Numbered from the stretch's first letter, positions 20,774 through 30,615 are shown. The stretch: DNA of 64,000 bases from Tubulanus polymorphus (GCF_964204645.1 NC_134030.1:15342447-15406446); one strand, 5' to 3'. Notes: generated by a model not told the origin, from the sequence alone. Numbers and translations are program-made.

Positions 20774-22242
20774 ATGGATGTAGAAGGTGGAGAAGATTAT
20801 GAAATGGAAAACATGGGAAATAATGATGATGCCAATACTAACAATGATGATTATATGACTGCTGATACTAATATTGATAATGATAATGATACAACATGTA
20901 ATTCTAATTTAGCAGATAGTGGTTCTAAAGTCCCATCAACAGATGAATTTGATAGAAGAACTAGATCGAGAATAAATCCTGAAAATGAAAATCCATATTT
21001 AATAAGACAAGATTTAGAAAATATAAACCAAGCGCGTAGATTACAACATATATTTGAAAGATCTTAATATAATATAAATTTTAGAGACGCCAGAATTTTA
21101 GCACAAAATTTAGAATTTTTAGATGATGAATATTATTATCATTTGACTGGTGATTATTATATTGATATCTCTTATAAAAAAACAAAACAAAATATTAAAA
21201 GAATCAACTTTGCTTAAGTTAGACCTATCTAGAATTAAAAGAATAAGAAATAGTAATGAAATAGAAAATGTAACACAAGAAGAAATTATTAAAAATGAAA
21301 GAGTATTTAAACAAAGACTTAATGAATTATTTGAAACAATCAAAAATAATTCAAAAACAGAAACAACTTCTGAACACAATAAAACATCCAAAACTAGTAA
21401 AATTAAATCAAACGAAGTTCAAACTGAAAAACTTTTACCGAATGGATTACTTGATGCAACAGATCAGCAATTAGAAGATTTAAATATATTTTCTGATGAA
21501 GCAATTAGAGAAATTATTAGTATAAGAAATGAAGCTGATAAAATTGCACATAATAAAAGTATAAGAGATCAAAAAATTATGTATTTGGAAAAAGAATTAA
21601 CTAATGCAAATAAAGAAATAGAACAAATAAAGTCTGATTTAGATCATCAAGTAATTGATGAAATAGAATATAGGCAAAAAGAATTACGTTTAGAAAAAGA
21701 AATTAATAATTTAAAAGATAATTTAGAAGTACAGAAAGAAGAAATTAAATTATCATTAAAATCATATGATTATAATATTAATAGATTAAAAGTTATTTTT
21801 AAAGATTTGTTGATTAAACCAAATTCTGAAATATCATTAAAAGATAGAATAAAGTTATTATTTAAATTAGAAGGAATAACAATTCTTTCAATTCTAACAG
21901 CTGTAACTATGTTATTTACAACAATAGGTTTAGCTATATCAAATGCTTTAAAATCTACTCCTACTCCCACTCCCAATAAACCAGATAAACCTCCAGGTAA
22001 TAATTCTATACAAGATAAAGTTAAGGATGGTTTAAAGAAATTAGCAAAATATTTATGGGAACTATCTAAAAAATCTGCTGCAGCATTTGCCAGGAGTTAT
22101 TGCATCAATTGTTGGTTTTATATTGAAATCTGCAGGAAACATTATTAACTTTGCTGCTGAACATATTATTTTATTTTTAATTACAGTTGTAAGTGCAATT
22201 ATTTTTGGTTTAGTAAATATAATATCAAAAAATATCAAGTAA
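20774..22242 (+). pseudogene. Coiled-coil membrane protein, broken (copy C)
   Basis: The acidic N-terminus (MDVEGGEDYEMENMG) runs to a stop at 21065; a frameshift follows near 21175. From there the coiled coil is open (21150-22148) until an extra base near 22085 shifts the alanine-rich hydrophobic part. The proline-rich linker has an extra PT repeat compared with A. Segment order is as in copy A. Confidence 0.72.
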
Positions 22243-22308
22243 CCATGATATCAAAAGATATCAAGTAAACCTGATCAAAAATAAATAATTAATTTTTTTG
22301 TTAAATAA

Positions 22309-23556
22309 ATGAGTGGGAGTTATATCATTCCTTCGAAGAATCATAGAATATCTAATGCTATTAAAGCAGAAAGATCACATCGTATAATTACTCATAACCC
22401 TTCAAATATTAATCCCGATGAAACTTTATACGTTAGAATCCCTCGATTAACAAAAAATACTTTTTATGTTCCAAATAGTATTTAATTATCGGCCGATATA
22501 AAAGTAATCGGTAACAATAATAATTATGTTGTTGATAATGTTGGAAGATATTTGATTAAAAAGTTAACAATAAAGATTGGTCCAGAAACAGTTTTCTCAT
22601 TAGATGATTATAATTTATTTATGCATTATAAAGATTTATGGTTAACTAAAGAAAATAGAAATAATATGATATTTCAAGGCATCCAATCAGAAAACCAAAA
22701 TAAATTAAGATCAGAAGCTAATAGCGCAATATTAACTAATGCTGTAGATAAATTGATAAAAAGTATATATGGAAGCAAATATAAAATTCCATTAGACTTT
22801 GAATTGATAAATAATAATGCACCTTTATATAAATACGCAATTCAAGAAGACGTTATATTCGAGATAACATTTGCTCCTGTAAATGAAATTGTATTATCTA
22901 GCGTTAATAAAGATATGAGTTATAAATTATCGAATATATGTTTAGAATATGACACAGTAACTGATGAAAATATTTCAAGTATAATTCAAACTAAATACAA
23001 TCAAGGATTTTCATTATTATATGATTATATTGATAAATTTAAAACTGTAACTATTAATGCAAATGATGAAATAATTAATGAGAATATTAACTTCCCAAGA
23101 AGATCTATTAAAGGTATATTAATATTTTTTACCATTGCAACATATACTAATGGCGCAATAAATGTTGATAATTATTATAATCCTGAAATAACAAAAGTAG
23201 AAATAACTATCGAAGGAATAGCAAATAAAATATTTTGTCAAGGAATAAGAATGATTGATCAATGGCCAGAAATTAGAAAACATTTTATGAATGAAAAAGT
23301 GAAATCATCTGAAAATTGTAACATTAATCAAATTGATTATTATACCGGCAATAGATATGCATTATGGTTAGATTTTAGAACAACAGAGGATAATTCATTA
23401 CATGGTTCTGGAAAAAAACTACAGAACACTAAAGATGGAATACAATTATTCATGACAAAGAATAAAGGAATCAAAAATTTTAAAATGCACATTTATATTA
23501 TATCTGACGCGCAATTAAATATTGTAAATTCACAATTAGATAGTGTTATGTATTAA
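22309..23556 (+). pseudogene. Major capsid protein with one nonsense stop (copy C)
   Basis: The frame is continuous over 416 codons except for a TAA at 22483-22485 (a Tyr position in copies A and D). The downstream 334 codons from 22552 are open. Family features: DNVGRYLIKKLTIKIG, DDYNLFMHYKDLWL, KIPLDFELI, NPEITKVEITIEG and LHGSGKKLQNTKDGIQL, as in hexon-like double jelly-roll capsid proteins of Polintons. The start has T7, GTTAAA, TAAATG. Confidence 0.83.
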
Positions 23557-23588
23557 AATTTTAACTTTAATAAAGATATATATAATAA

Positions 23589-24419
23589 ATGGAAGGAGGT
23601 AAAGTATATAAACATATTCCATACATCGATACACATGAAAATAATGATGGTTTATATTATGTAATACCTTGTAATATAGCTTTGATATTTGATCCTATTT
23701 TCAAAATTTATAAAACTAAACTAACAGAAATCGATAATAATAAAAGTGAAGTTGTTGATAATTTAAGTAATGTAATTGATAATAATGTAATACCTTTTAC
23801 AGTAATACCTACTACATCTAATAATGTTATACCTACTACATCTAATAATGTAATACCTTCTACATATAATAATGCAATAATATTAAATGTTAGTAAAAAT
23901 AGAAATTATTGTGATTATTGTAAAGGTGAATTTTCAAACGCTCCATCAAATTGGAATAAACATATGAATATAAAGGTACATATTACTAATGTTATAGAAC
24001 GTGTTGGTTTAAAAGAATTTATAGAACACCCATTTAGATATGTTACAAAATTTGTTTCAAATCAAAAAGTAAATGGTAAAGAATTATATAAAGATTTATT
24101 ATTAGCAACACCTAATAAAGATGAATTAGATCTAACCGATGCTAATGAAATATTAGAATCAAACACTGAAAATGAAATATTAGGAGCAAACACTAATAAA
24201 GATGATAATGAAAATACAGGAAAGCGCATTGATAATAAAGATTCTATGAAACTTAAATCAGAAAATAAAGATATAGTTGAGCTGCCTAATAAGTATATCA
24301 ATAAACCAATTATTTATGAAGATACGGTAGAGCATTTGAATAAATTGTTAGGGCCTGATAATGAATTGGAGAGTGATGATGAAAGTGATTCAGAAATTAA
24401 TTATCTAACAATCAAATAA
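23589..24419 (+). CDS. Zinc-finger protein ZF2 (copy C)
   Basis: 276 aa, last rightward gene. A conserved N-terminus (MEGGKVYKHIPYIDTHENND, residues 1-20) is followed by a low-complexity stretch of NNVIP-type 8-aa repeats (about 3 degenerate copies, 65-95), one C2H2 finger (CDYCKGEFSNAPSNWNKHMN, about 109-130), FIEHPFRYVTKFVS, and an acidic Asn-rich tail. No T-run late signal precedes it (GATATATATAATAAATGG). The function is unknown; nucleic-acid binding is suggested by the finger. Confidence 0.65.
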   Translation: MEGGKVYKHIPYIDTHENNDGLYYVIPCNIALIFDPIFKIYKTKLTEIDNNKSEVVDNLSNVIDNNVIPFTVIPTTSNNVIPTTSNNVIPSTYNNAIILNVSKNRNYCDYCKGEFSNAPSNWNKHMNIKVHITNVIERVGLKEFIEHPFRYVTKFVSNQKVNGKELYKDLLLATPNKDELDLTDANEILESNTENEILGANTNKDDNENTGKRIDNKDSMKLKSENKDIVELPNKYINKPIIYEDTVEHLNKLLGPDNELESDDESDSEINYLTIK

Positions 24420-24632
24420 TAATAAAGGTTGAAAATTGTATAAACTAATAGTAAATAAAAAAGGGGGTTTTAAGTATTTAAGGTATCTAATAGGGTATCA
24501 GGTATTAGGGTATCAGGTATTAGGGTATCTAATACATAGTCATATAAATAGTTATTTTATAAATTTATATTCATAGGGAAATTGTAGTCTCAGTAATAAT
24601 TTTGAACCTTTATTATTCTTTAATTTATTCAT
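24420..24632. other. Convergent-gene spacer with short repeats (copy C)
   Basis: It lies between the stops of ZF2 (+) and ATPase (-). It holds direct repeats of GGGTATCAGGTATTA (24490-24530) and an AT-rich tract; 24543-24625 recurs at 9318-9400. No gene or clear terminator is seen. The right end runs into a shortened ATPase reading frame. Confidence 0.6.
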
Positions 24633-25163
24633 TTATTCATCATGTAATTCAGTAGGTATAATTTGATTTTCTTCCAATGATTGTTGCATAGATTTTTTAT
24701 ATTTGTTATAAAATAAAACTAGAAATCTAATGTTTTCTCTAAAGTCTTTAACAATTGTATCATATTTTTGATTTAAAACCCAAGTTGTTATCCCAAAATG
24801 TCTCCCAGAGAAAGCTAAATAACATAACTCACTTTCTCTCACTTTTGAATCATGTAAATTTGCGCAATCATCTACAATGAATAATGTATTTGATCCTTTA
24901 TAAGTATCAATTGCTATTTTTATACAATTATCTAAATTTTCTTTTACTGTTTTAGGATCTAATATAATAAACTTTTTCATCTTAACTATATCTCTATTAT
25001 ATGTTTTATTCATTTCATAAGTAGGACAAAATAATATTATATTATCAAAATGATTCTTATAAATAGTTTCTAACAAGTCTAATATGAAATGTGTTTTACC
25101 ACAATTGGTTACTCCAGTAACTAACATATTATGCGGTTCAAATATAAATAAATCTTTATTCAT
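24633..25163 (-). CDS. Genome-packaging ATPase, A32/FtsK-HerA type (copy C)
   Basis: 176 aa. Walker A is GVTNCGKTH at residues 17-25 and Walker B LFIVDD at 94-99; LAFSGRHFGITTWVLNQK at about 118-135 matches the conserved region after Walker B in virus packaging ATPases. These pump DNA into capsids. The C-terminus is about 25 residues shorter than in copy D, where the frame extends through FRLQHPFKYEFI, so it may be truncated. Its ATG overlaps the integrase stop region (GAATAAATG), so the two are coupled. Confidence 0.85.
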   Translation of the reverse strand: MNKDLFIFEPHNMLVTGVTNCGKTHFILDLLETIYKNHFDNIILFCPTYEMNKTYNRDIVKMKKFIILDPKTVKENLDNCIKIAIDTYKGSNTLFIVDDCANLHDSKVRESELCYLAFSGRHFGITTWVLNQKYDTIVKDFRENIRFLVLFYNKYKKSMQQSLEENQIIPTELHDE

Positions 25164-26241
25164 TTATTCTTTTAATTTTGCTAGATAAAATCCATTCATT
25201 AAATTTATCATCGTATCCTTTATATTTAACCAAAGAATACTTTTTTCCTTTAAGAGATTTTGTTTTCAATACTTTTTCTATTTTGTATTCTATTTCATCT
25301 GGGTTTGGTACAAGTGATAATTCTTGTTCATAGAAATAACCTAATATTTCTTCATCTTTTAGATCTTCTAATTTATAAACAAAAGGTTTAGTTAATATTA
25401 TCTTTTTAATTTTAAATATTTCTTCAGTAAAATTTGGGGTATAACCTTTATAAAAGGGTTTTCTATATTTAGATATTCTTACGTGTTGTCCAATTTTTAA
25501 TCTAGGTTCACCGAAAGCATGTGTAACAAACGCACCATATAAATTATTCCAAACTATTTCTGAATTATCTTCTTTTCTAGCTTGTATAGGTTTCATATTT
25601 ATAGAACTATGTTTAGAATTATTATAACCTTTCACCAAATCATCTAACACATCGATATATTTATATGTTTCATTAGCAGTAAAATATTTCCACATTCTAG
25701 TTTTCAATGTTTTATTAAATCTTTCTATAATAGATGCTTTTTTATCTGAGTGTGTTGAAAAATATTTTACATCGTTATCAGATAATAGTTTTTTGAAATG
25801 TTTGTTATAAAATTCCTTACCTTCATCAAATTGTATCTTATCTGGAATAGCTTCTTTAAATATAGATTTAAAAGCATTTGTTACTTCTATTCCAGTTTTA
25901 TTTTTGATTGGAATTGACCATGCGTATCGACTGAATATGTCTATAACATTCAGTATCCAGAAATATCCTTTGTTGTATTCTTCTAAGTTCTTCATGTCAA
26001 TTAAATCTGCTTGCCATTGTTGATCGATATATGAAACCATAACTTTTCTTGTTAAATAAGTTTTATCCATTTTCTTGTGGATTTGATATGTTGGTTGATT
26101 TTGTAACCATGATTTTAATTCACTATATTTTATATTGCTATTATCAGATTTAATTTTATTCCATAATTCTGAAACGTTAGAATATGATACTTCACTCTCT
26201 GGGTTATAATATAAATCTCTAAGATATTGTTCTTTTTTCAT
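25156..26241 (-). CDS. Polinton DDE integrase with C-terminal chromodomain (copy C, intact)
   Basis: 361 aa. Retroviral-type core: first Asp in WQADLIDMK (D79), second in QFDEGKEF (D139), Glu in IIERFNKTLK (E173), a spacing close to D,D-35-E. A chromodomain follows at about 308-357 (YKIEKVLKTKSLKGKKYSLV...GYDDKFNEWI), which in such elements binds modified histones. It inserts the element and makes the 6-bp duplication. This is the only fully open integrase in the window; D's is broken and B lacks it. Confidence 0.93.
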   Translation of the reverse strand: MKKEQYLRDLYYNPESEVSYSNVSELWNKIKSDNSNIKYSELKSWLQNQPTYQIHKKMDKTYLTRKVMVSYIDQQWQADLIDMKNLEEYNKGYFWILNVIDIFSRYAWSIPIKNKTGIEVTNAFKSIFKEAIPDKIQFDEGKEFYNKHFKKLLSDNDVKYFSTHSDKKASIIERFNKTLKTRMWKYFTANETYKYIDVLDDLVKGYNNSKHSSINMKPIQARKEDNSEIVWNNLYGAFVTHAFGEPRLKIGQHVRISKYRKPFYKGYTPNFTEEIFKIKKIILTKPFVYKLEDLKDEEILGYFYEQELSLVPNPDEIEYKIEKVLKTKSLKGKKYSLVKYKGYDDKFNEWILSSKIKRINE

Positions 26242-26269
26242 CTTCTTTTAATCCATTAATAATAATTTA

Positions 26270-26646
26270 GAATTAGTTTCAATGGTTTTATGATTTGACT
26301 TATTCTGGTATAATAGGTTTACTGTCCGGATAACTAAGTTTCCGATTATAATTGGAATCATTATTGTTATAATCAGATTTATACTTATATTTATATATTA
26401 CACCGGATAATATAATTATAATAATATAATAACTGTTACTAATCCAATTGTAATATATAATTTATAATTACTTCCAGCATTAGAAGAATCAGATGGATTA
26501 TTATTTGAATCAATATCAGATAATTCATTTATATCGGTTAATTTCTTTTTCTTAGCTTTTTTTAATTCTGAGGATCTTTTACCTAATTCTCTTGCCCATT
26601 TAATTTGTTTCTCGGATCTAGCCTTTTTCTTAACGCTATCACTCAT
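26270..26646 (-). pseudogene. Basic protein with C-terminal membrane anchor, 3' part broken (copy C)
   Basis: The 76-aa open part starts MSDSVKKKARSEKQ, has a basic SEKQIKWARELGKRSSELKK motif, a Ser/Asn linker and the start of the membrane segment (LYITIGLVTVIILL). Compared with the 114-aa gene at 41246, an indel near 26420 ends the frame early, and the tail is diverged. Its start overlaps the upstream 200-aa gene by 8 bp. The family is common in Polintons; function unknown. Confidence 0.68.
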
Positions 26647-27241
26647 TTATTTTACTTAATTTTTGTCTTGATTCATTTTCTGTTTCGACGTTTGGTTGTA
26701 GTACATCTGTTTCGTTCTTACCTGATTTATATTCCATAGGCTTGATGTTCGAAAATGTTATGACGCCAGTAGAAATTAATGTCATAACCGATCCTAATTG
26801 AAATGAAGCATAACCAACCCATTTTTTTAATTCAGTCATAACTAAGTAGTCATTTTTTAAATCACTATATAATTTATTTTCATCATCAATTGGTATTAAC
26901 TGGTTACATAACTTAGAGTAACATTTGACAATACCATCTGAAATAGAATCATTTATTCGGGCTAATCTAGCTTCTTCATAAATCTTAAAATATTTTATTA
27001 CTTTATCTGGTTTCATAGAGTCTAGTTCTTGAAAAGTAATGATTCTATTTAAAAACTCCTTAGTTTTTCCACCGGCAATCAATAGTTCTAGATGATGCTT
27101 ACAATATAAATAGTATTCATAATCTATATTACAATTAACTTGAGCACAATTGGTTACAACTGTATCTTTATTATCACTTATACCCAAATCATCTAATGTC
27201 TTTTCAATATCAATACTATTCTTATTAGATTTCTTTGACAT
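26639..27241 (-). CDS. 200-aa conserved Polinton protein (copy C, intact)
   Basis: 200 aa. Conserved features are DYEYYLYCKHHLELLI (about 44-59), DSMKPDKVIKYFKIYEEARLARIND, SKLCNQLIPIDDENKLYSDLKNDYL, and a C-terminal hydrophobic FQLGSVMTLISTGVITF (about 146-162). I recognise the family from other invertebrate Polintons; it has no assigned function. It is first in the leftward block 200-aa, basic anchored protein, integrase, ATPase, with starts that abut or overlap. Confidence 0.72.
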   Translation of the reverse strand: MSKKSNKNSIDIEKTLDDLGISDNKDTVVTNCAQVNCNIDYEYYLYCKHHLELLIAGGKTKEFLNRIITFQELDSMKPDKVIKYFKIYEEARLARINDSISDGIVKCYSKLCNQLIPIDDENKLYSDLKNDYLVMTELKKWVGYASFQLGSVMTLISTGVITFSNIKPMEYKSGKNETDVLQPNVETENESRQKLSKINE

Positions 27242-27480
27242 TTATATTAGAGAAAAAAAGCAAAAAAATATTATAAGTATTCTTCAAATGATACTAGTAT
27301 CTCTTTAGGTTAATACTAAATTGACTAGGTTAGTTAAAGTTAAAGAATTTCTATTCAAAATCTATTCAATCTAATGTCAATTAGAATTACCAAAAGAAAA
27401 TATTAAAAATATAATAGAATTCACTAGCTAGTTGAAGTTATTGTTTTTTTATTATATTTTATTTAAATTAGGATTTAGAT

Positions 27481-27550
27481 TATCTCACTACTATTGTTTA
27501 TCTATAGGAGCAGTAACTATAACTGTCCAGATAAGTCATTTCGGATTCTC
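27481..27550. other. Conserved non-coding stem-loop (copy C)
   Basis: 27498-27534 forms TTATCT, 3 nt, GGAGCAG, loop, CTGTCC, AGATAA with a one-base bulge. Flanks TATCTCACTAC and ATTTCGGATTCT are also conserved at 60123-60205 in copy D. In D the inner stem is CAATT/AATTG instead of CAG/CTG, so pairing is kept while bases change. No reading frame explains it. It could be a replication, processing or protein-binding site. Confidence 0.6.
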
Positions 27551-27639
27551 GATAATAAATCCTAAAACTGAAAATAAATTCAAAGAAACGACTGGTGGAA
27601 ATATTATTTCATAAACACATATATTTATTATGTAAATTT

Positions 27640-28000
27640 TAGCGATCGATAATAGAACAATGGAGAACAATAGAAATGCGGTCCAATCGGACCAGTTATT
27701 GCGCAATACACAGTTATATTTTTATTCTGTAAACTACAACATTCAAACATAGAACTGTAACCAATCAATATTGAGCAGCTGTTTCAGTCAACAACGATCA
27801 ATAGTAGAACAACGGAGAACAATAGAAAAGCGGTTCAATCGGACCGGTTATTGCGCAATACACAGTTAACAGTAAACAATCAATACAGAACAACCGCCGC
27901 CATTAACAACGATCAATAATAGAACAATGGAGAACAATAGAAAAGCGGTTCAATCGGACCGGTTATTGCGCAATACTTAGTTAACAGTAAACAATACAAT
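27640..28000. repeat. Tandem palindrome-bearing repeats (copy C)
   Basis: Three copies of an about 83-bp core (near 27641, 27790 and 27907), spaced 117-150 bp. Each has CGATCAATA-GAACAA, a GGTYCAATCGGACC hairpin and the perfect 12-bp palindrome TATTGCGCAATA. Non-coding. Copy B has an array of the same design but different sequence at 43236. They could be iteron-like protein-binding sites. Confidence 0.7.
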
Positions 28001-28071
28001 ATTAAAACAGATATATACAATCGAGATTACATTTTTGATATCTATATTACAAAGACCTTCAGTGTTATAAT

Positions 28072-28796
28072 TTATAATTTTGTCCAGAATTCTTTAATTA
28101 CTGGATTGTTTCCAATCATTTCTTCAATTTCTGGTAAATATCTGACTACTTCACTAAATGCTAATCCTAATATTTTGAATTTTTCATATTTTATTAATCT
28201 ACTACCCTTCTCAGTTTTCTTTCAAAACCGGCACTGATATCTATGTTCTTTTTAACCCACAGCCCCCAAGAAATCCCCTCAGTTTCTTTATCAAACATTG
28301 AAAACCCTATATTTAGATAACCCCCGAAAATGATGTGGTCCCATAGGTGATTTGCTTTTCTATTTAATATGGTGTTATAACTTTTTTTTAAGATATCAGT
28401 AATTTCAGCAAATGAAATAACTTCTACACTTTGTATTTCCGGAAAGTTTAAATGTTCTGTGTCAATGATTAATTTAGATTTTAAAAACTCGTTCAACTCT
28501 TCTCCACTCATTTTCTTAGTTTTCGATTCTTTGAGCCCCAACAGCAATTTGAGTCGCGTTGCTGGTAATTTTGGTAATTGTAGTTCGCGCGGTAATTGTT
28601 TATAATGTATTACATCACTCAGAATTTTCACCATTTCTTGATGATAGTCCAAATGTTCTTGTAATTTTTGTGAAGTTTGTTCGTCAATTACGAGAGTTTC
28701 ATCCTCCATTTCTATTGATTCCTGAGTTTCACTATCCAGCAGCAATCGTTCTCATCCGTTGGTTGGCTTAGAATTGGTTGATCTTTGTGTTCCATT
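28072..28796 (-). pseudogene. Unknown conserved protein, frameshifted (copy C)
   Basis: A 183-codon open part (28194-28745) has no ATG; the likely start ATGGAACACAAAG at 28796 is one frameshift away, and another shift near 28190 hides the last 40 codons. Features: an acidic N-terminus, then SFAEITDILKKSYNTIL, HLWDHIIFGGYLNIGFSMF, WGLWVKKNIDIS and LGLAFSEVVRYLPEIEEMI. It resembles proteins I have seen in invertebrate Polinton-rich genomes (a W-x-x-W...GLSFSEV pattern); no function is known. A decayed relative lies at 43730-44170. Confidence 0.5.
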
Positions 28797-29216
28797 TTAA
28801 TCTAAAAGATATCGTGAAAATGAATTACTGTACTTAAATATGTTTAAAGGTTTCCCTACTTCATAATAACTACAAAAAACGGTACTTACATTTAGATTTA
28901 GAACTGTAAACTGTGTTTTGAGAGAGAATATCCAATACGTACTATGTATGTGAAAGTTGATTTCTAACTGCCGACGTGGCGCACGTTCGACCAAACTAAT
29001 TACTTCTGCATGTTTGCATGGATTGTAACAGATGTTCCTTTGTGATGTAATTGATTAATCCTTTTCAACTGAAATAGCACATTCGATCAATATTCAAATG
29101 AGGTGCGCCCCATTCAACTGAATATGAAGTACGGCACAGATGTTTTTGTAAACAACCTAATACAATTACATATAGGCGGTTTGACATAGATCGAGAGTAA
29201 CCGGTTTTCTAAGCGT
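28797..29216. other. Non-coding spacer upstream of the unknown gene (copy C)
   Basis: About 420 bp between the unknown gene and the HNH gene. Stretch 28797-28940 matches 43970-44130 of copy B at moderate identity, so it probably holds the upstream region of the unknown gene. I see no gene and no clear repeat in it. Confidence 0.5.
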
Positions 29217-29867
29217 TTAACATTCAACGTATTTTTCATTATGTGTTGAGTTCCATAATTCAACAAATGTCTTTGCTTTATGCAGTTGATCTAAATATAA
29301 CTGTATATCTAGTTTATTAGATTTAATTATATTTTCTTTCTTTTCAAGAGGCCTTAAATTTCTCCAACCCCAAATAAGTTTTTTATTGTATTCATCATTC
29401 ATGTTAAATTTAGAAATCGGCAACACATGATCAATATGAAAGTATTCACCATAATTATCTATATTCATTTTATCGTCGAATTGATATATTATCCATGATT
29501 TTAAGAATTCATCTGAACAACCCAATAAATTAGATAGTGTTTTTGAATGCGTTTCTTTGTTGAATAATTGTGTTAATCTAGATCTTAAACACTGTTTCAA
29601 TCTAAAATTAAGATCTGTTTGATATCTTTCTCTCATATATTCTGCCATATAATAATTATAATGTTCTATATTATCTTCTCGGTATTGTTTGGTATATAGT
29701 TTAGTGCAAGTTTTACAACAATATTGAAAACCATCTTTGCTAATCTTACGCTTACTAAATTCTGTTAATGATTTATCTAATTCACATTTAGAACACTTCT
29801 TGTAGTATATGTTTATAACGCCAGTGTTATTTGTAATATTGATAATTTGTGGTTGTTCTGGTTCCAT
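29217..29867 (-). CDS. HNH endonuclease-like protein (copy C)
   Basis: 216 aa. An N-terminal zinc-binding pair (CSKCELDKS and CCKTCTKLY, residues about 19-56), a basic middle, then an HNH core: FHIDHVLPISKFN (about 143-155) and WGWRNLRPLEKKENIIKSNK. This is the fold of free-standing homing-type and recombination endonucleases. It could be a selfish nuclease or a resolvase for the element; the sequence does not decide. The start is preceded by TATAATAAATGG. Confidence 0.8.
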   Translation of the reverse strand: MEPEQPQIINITNNTGVINIYYKKCSKCELDKSLTEFSKRKISKDGFQYCCKTCTKLYTKQYREDNIEHYNYYMAEYMRERYQTDLNFRLKQCLRSRLTQLFNKETHSKTLSNLLGCSDEFLKSWIIYQFDDKMNIDNYGEYFHIDHVLPISKFNMNDEYNKKLIWGWRNLRPLEKKENIIKSNKLDIQLYLDQLHKAKTFVELWNSTHNEKYVEC

Positions 29868-29946
29868 TTATTATACCTATTTTTTTACTAAATTGGTTAA
29901 TAATTTTAGAATCCTCTTCCATTTCTTCGACCAACGTCATCCTTTT

Positions 29947-30198
29947 TCATTCCTCGCTGCTTTTGATAAGTTGTTTCGATTCCTTGATATCAAATTCCTC
30001 AACGTATTGTTCATTATTTGGATCATTATTCCATAATTCAATAAATTTCTTTCCCTTTGTTAACTGTTCTGAATATAACTGTAAATATTCTAGTTTCAAT
30101 TTATTCTCTAAATGTGTTTTAGTTTTATTGTGTCTTGCTTTTTGGGATTTATCTATGTTGATATTACATGTTGGACAGTAGTACTTATTTGCTTCCAT
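29947..30198 (-). CDS. Zinc finger start fused to an HNH-protein tail (copy C right end)
   Basis: 83 aa. Residues 1-38 are identical to the zinc-finger protein at 12677 because they lie in the terminal repeat. From about residue 39 the sequence switches to an HNH-family C-terminus (LYSEQLTKGKKFIELWNN, as in 42436-43101). This chimera arose where the terminal repeat meets the interior. Whether it makes a functional protein is unknown. Confidence 0.5.
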   Translation of the reverse strand: MEANKYYCPTCNINIDKSQKARHNKTKTHLENKLKLEYLQLYSEQLTKGKKFIELWNNDPNNEQYVEEFDIKESKQLIKSSEE

Positions 30199-30609
30199 TT
30201 TAATACTAAATTTTTTATTAAAATTGATTTTAGAAGTTCAATGATTTAAATGTTATTCATTTATATGAATATTGTAAGAGTAATAGGGGTAATGGGCTTT
30301 CATATCAAAGGTTGAATGGTCGAGCCCATTAAAAAACAAAACATTAAAAGTAATTAAAAACTATAATATATTTTCATAACCGCGTGCATTTCAGTTGAAT
30401 AATAGAATAATTATTATTATTTGAATATATTTGATTATATGAATTTGTGTATTGTAAATTATTGATATCTTGGAATAGATATTTAGTTTTAATATAAAAT
30501 GCACGCGGTTATGAAAATATATTATAGTTTTTAATTACTTTTAATGTTTTGTTTTTTAATGGGCTCGACCGTTCGACCTTTGGTATGAAAGCCCATTACC
30601 CCTATTACT
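30085..30609 (-). repeat. Right terminal inverted repeat of copy C
   Basis: The complement matches 12267-12790 with few differences. The outer palindrome is 30279-30609. Its centre is in the same orientation as in the left repeat when both are read from the outside, so no flip-flop isomers are seen. Confidence 0.92.
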
Positions 30610-30615
30610 AACACT
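30610..30615 (+). repeat. Target site duplication of copy C, right
   Basis: AACACT, equal to 12261-12266. The polymerase gene of copy B resumes here in register. Confidence 0.92.

Larger units (their letters stand above)
12267..30609 (+). mobile_element. Complete Polinton (copy C), nested in the copy B polymerase
   Basis: An 18,343-bp element with 5'-AG and CT-3' ends, 523-525-bp terminal inverted repeats and a 6-bp AACACT duplication, all expected of Polintons. Rightward genes: zinc finger, PolB, small replication-block protein, penton, 119-aa, 73-aa, 140-aa, 144-aa, 460-aa, coiled-coil, capsid, ZF2. Leftward genes from the right end: HNH, an unknown gene, the 200-aa gene, the basic anchored protein, integrase, ATPase. 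Several genes are broken (PolB, 119-aa, 460-aa, coiled-coil, capsid), so it could not move alone now. Confidence 0.93.

Noticed and set aside
25156-26241. Integrase as part of a retrovirus or LTR element
   Set aside because: No gag, reverse transcriptase or LTRs; the neighbouring ATPase, capsid and PolB genes and the 6-bp duplication fit a Polinton.
28797-28994. 65-codon minus-strand reading frame upstream of the unknown gene
   Set aside because: It overlaps the region conserved as non-coding upstream sequence and has no family or start signal.
12267-30609. Parvovirus-like flip-flop of the terminal palindrome
   Set aside because: Read from the outside, the centres of both palindromes are in the same orientation, and only one orientation is observed.
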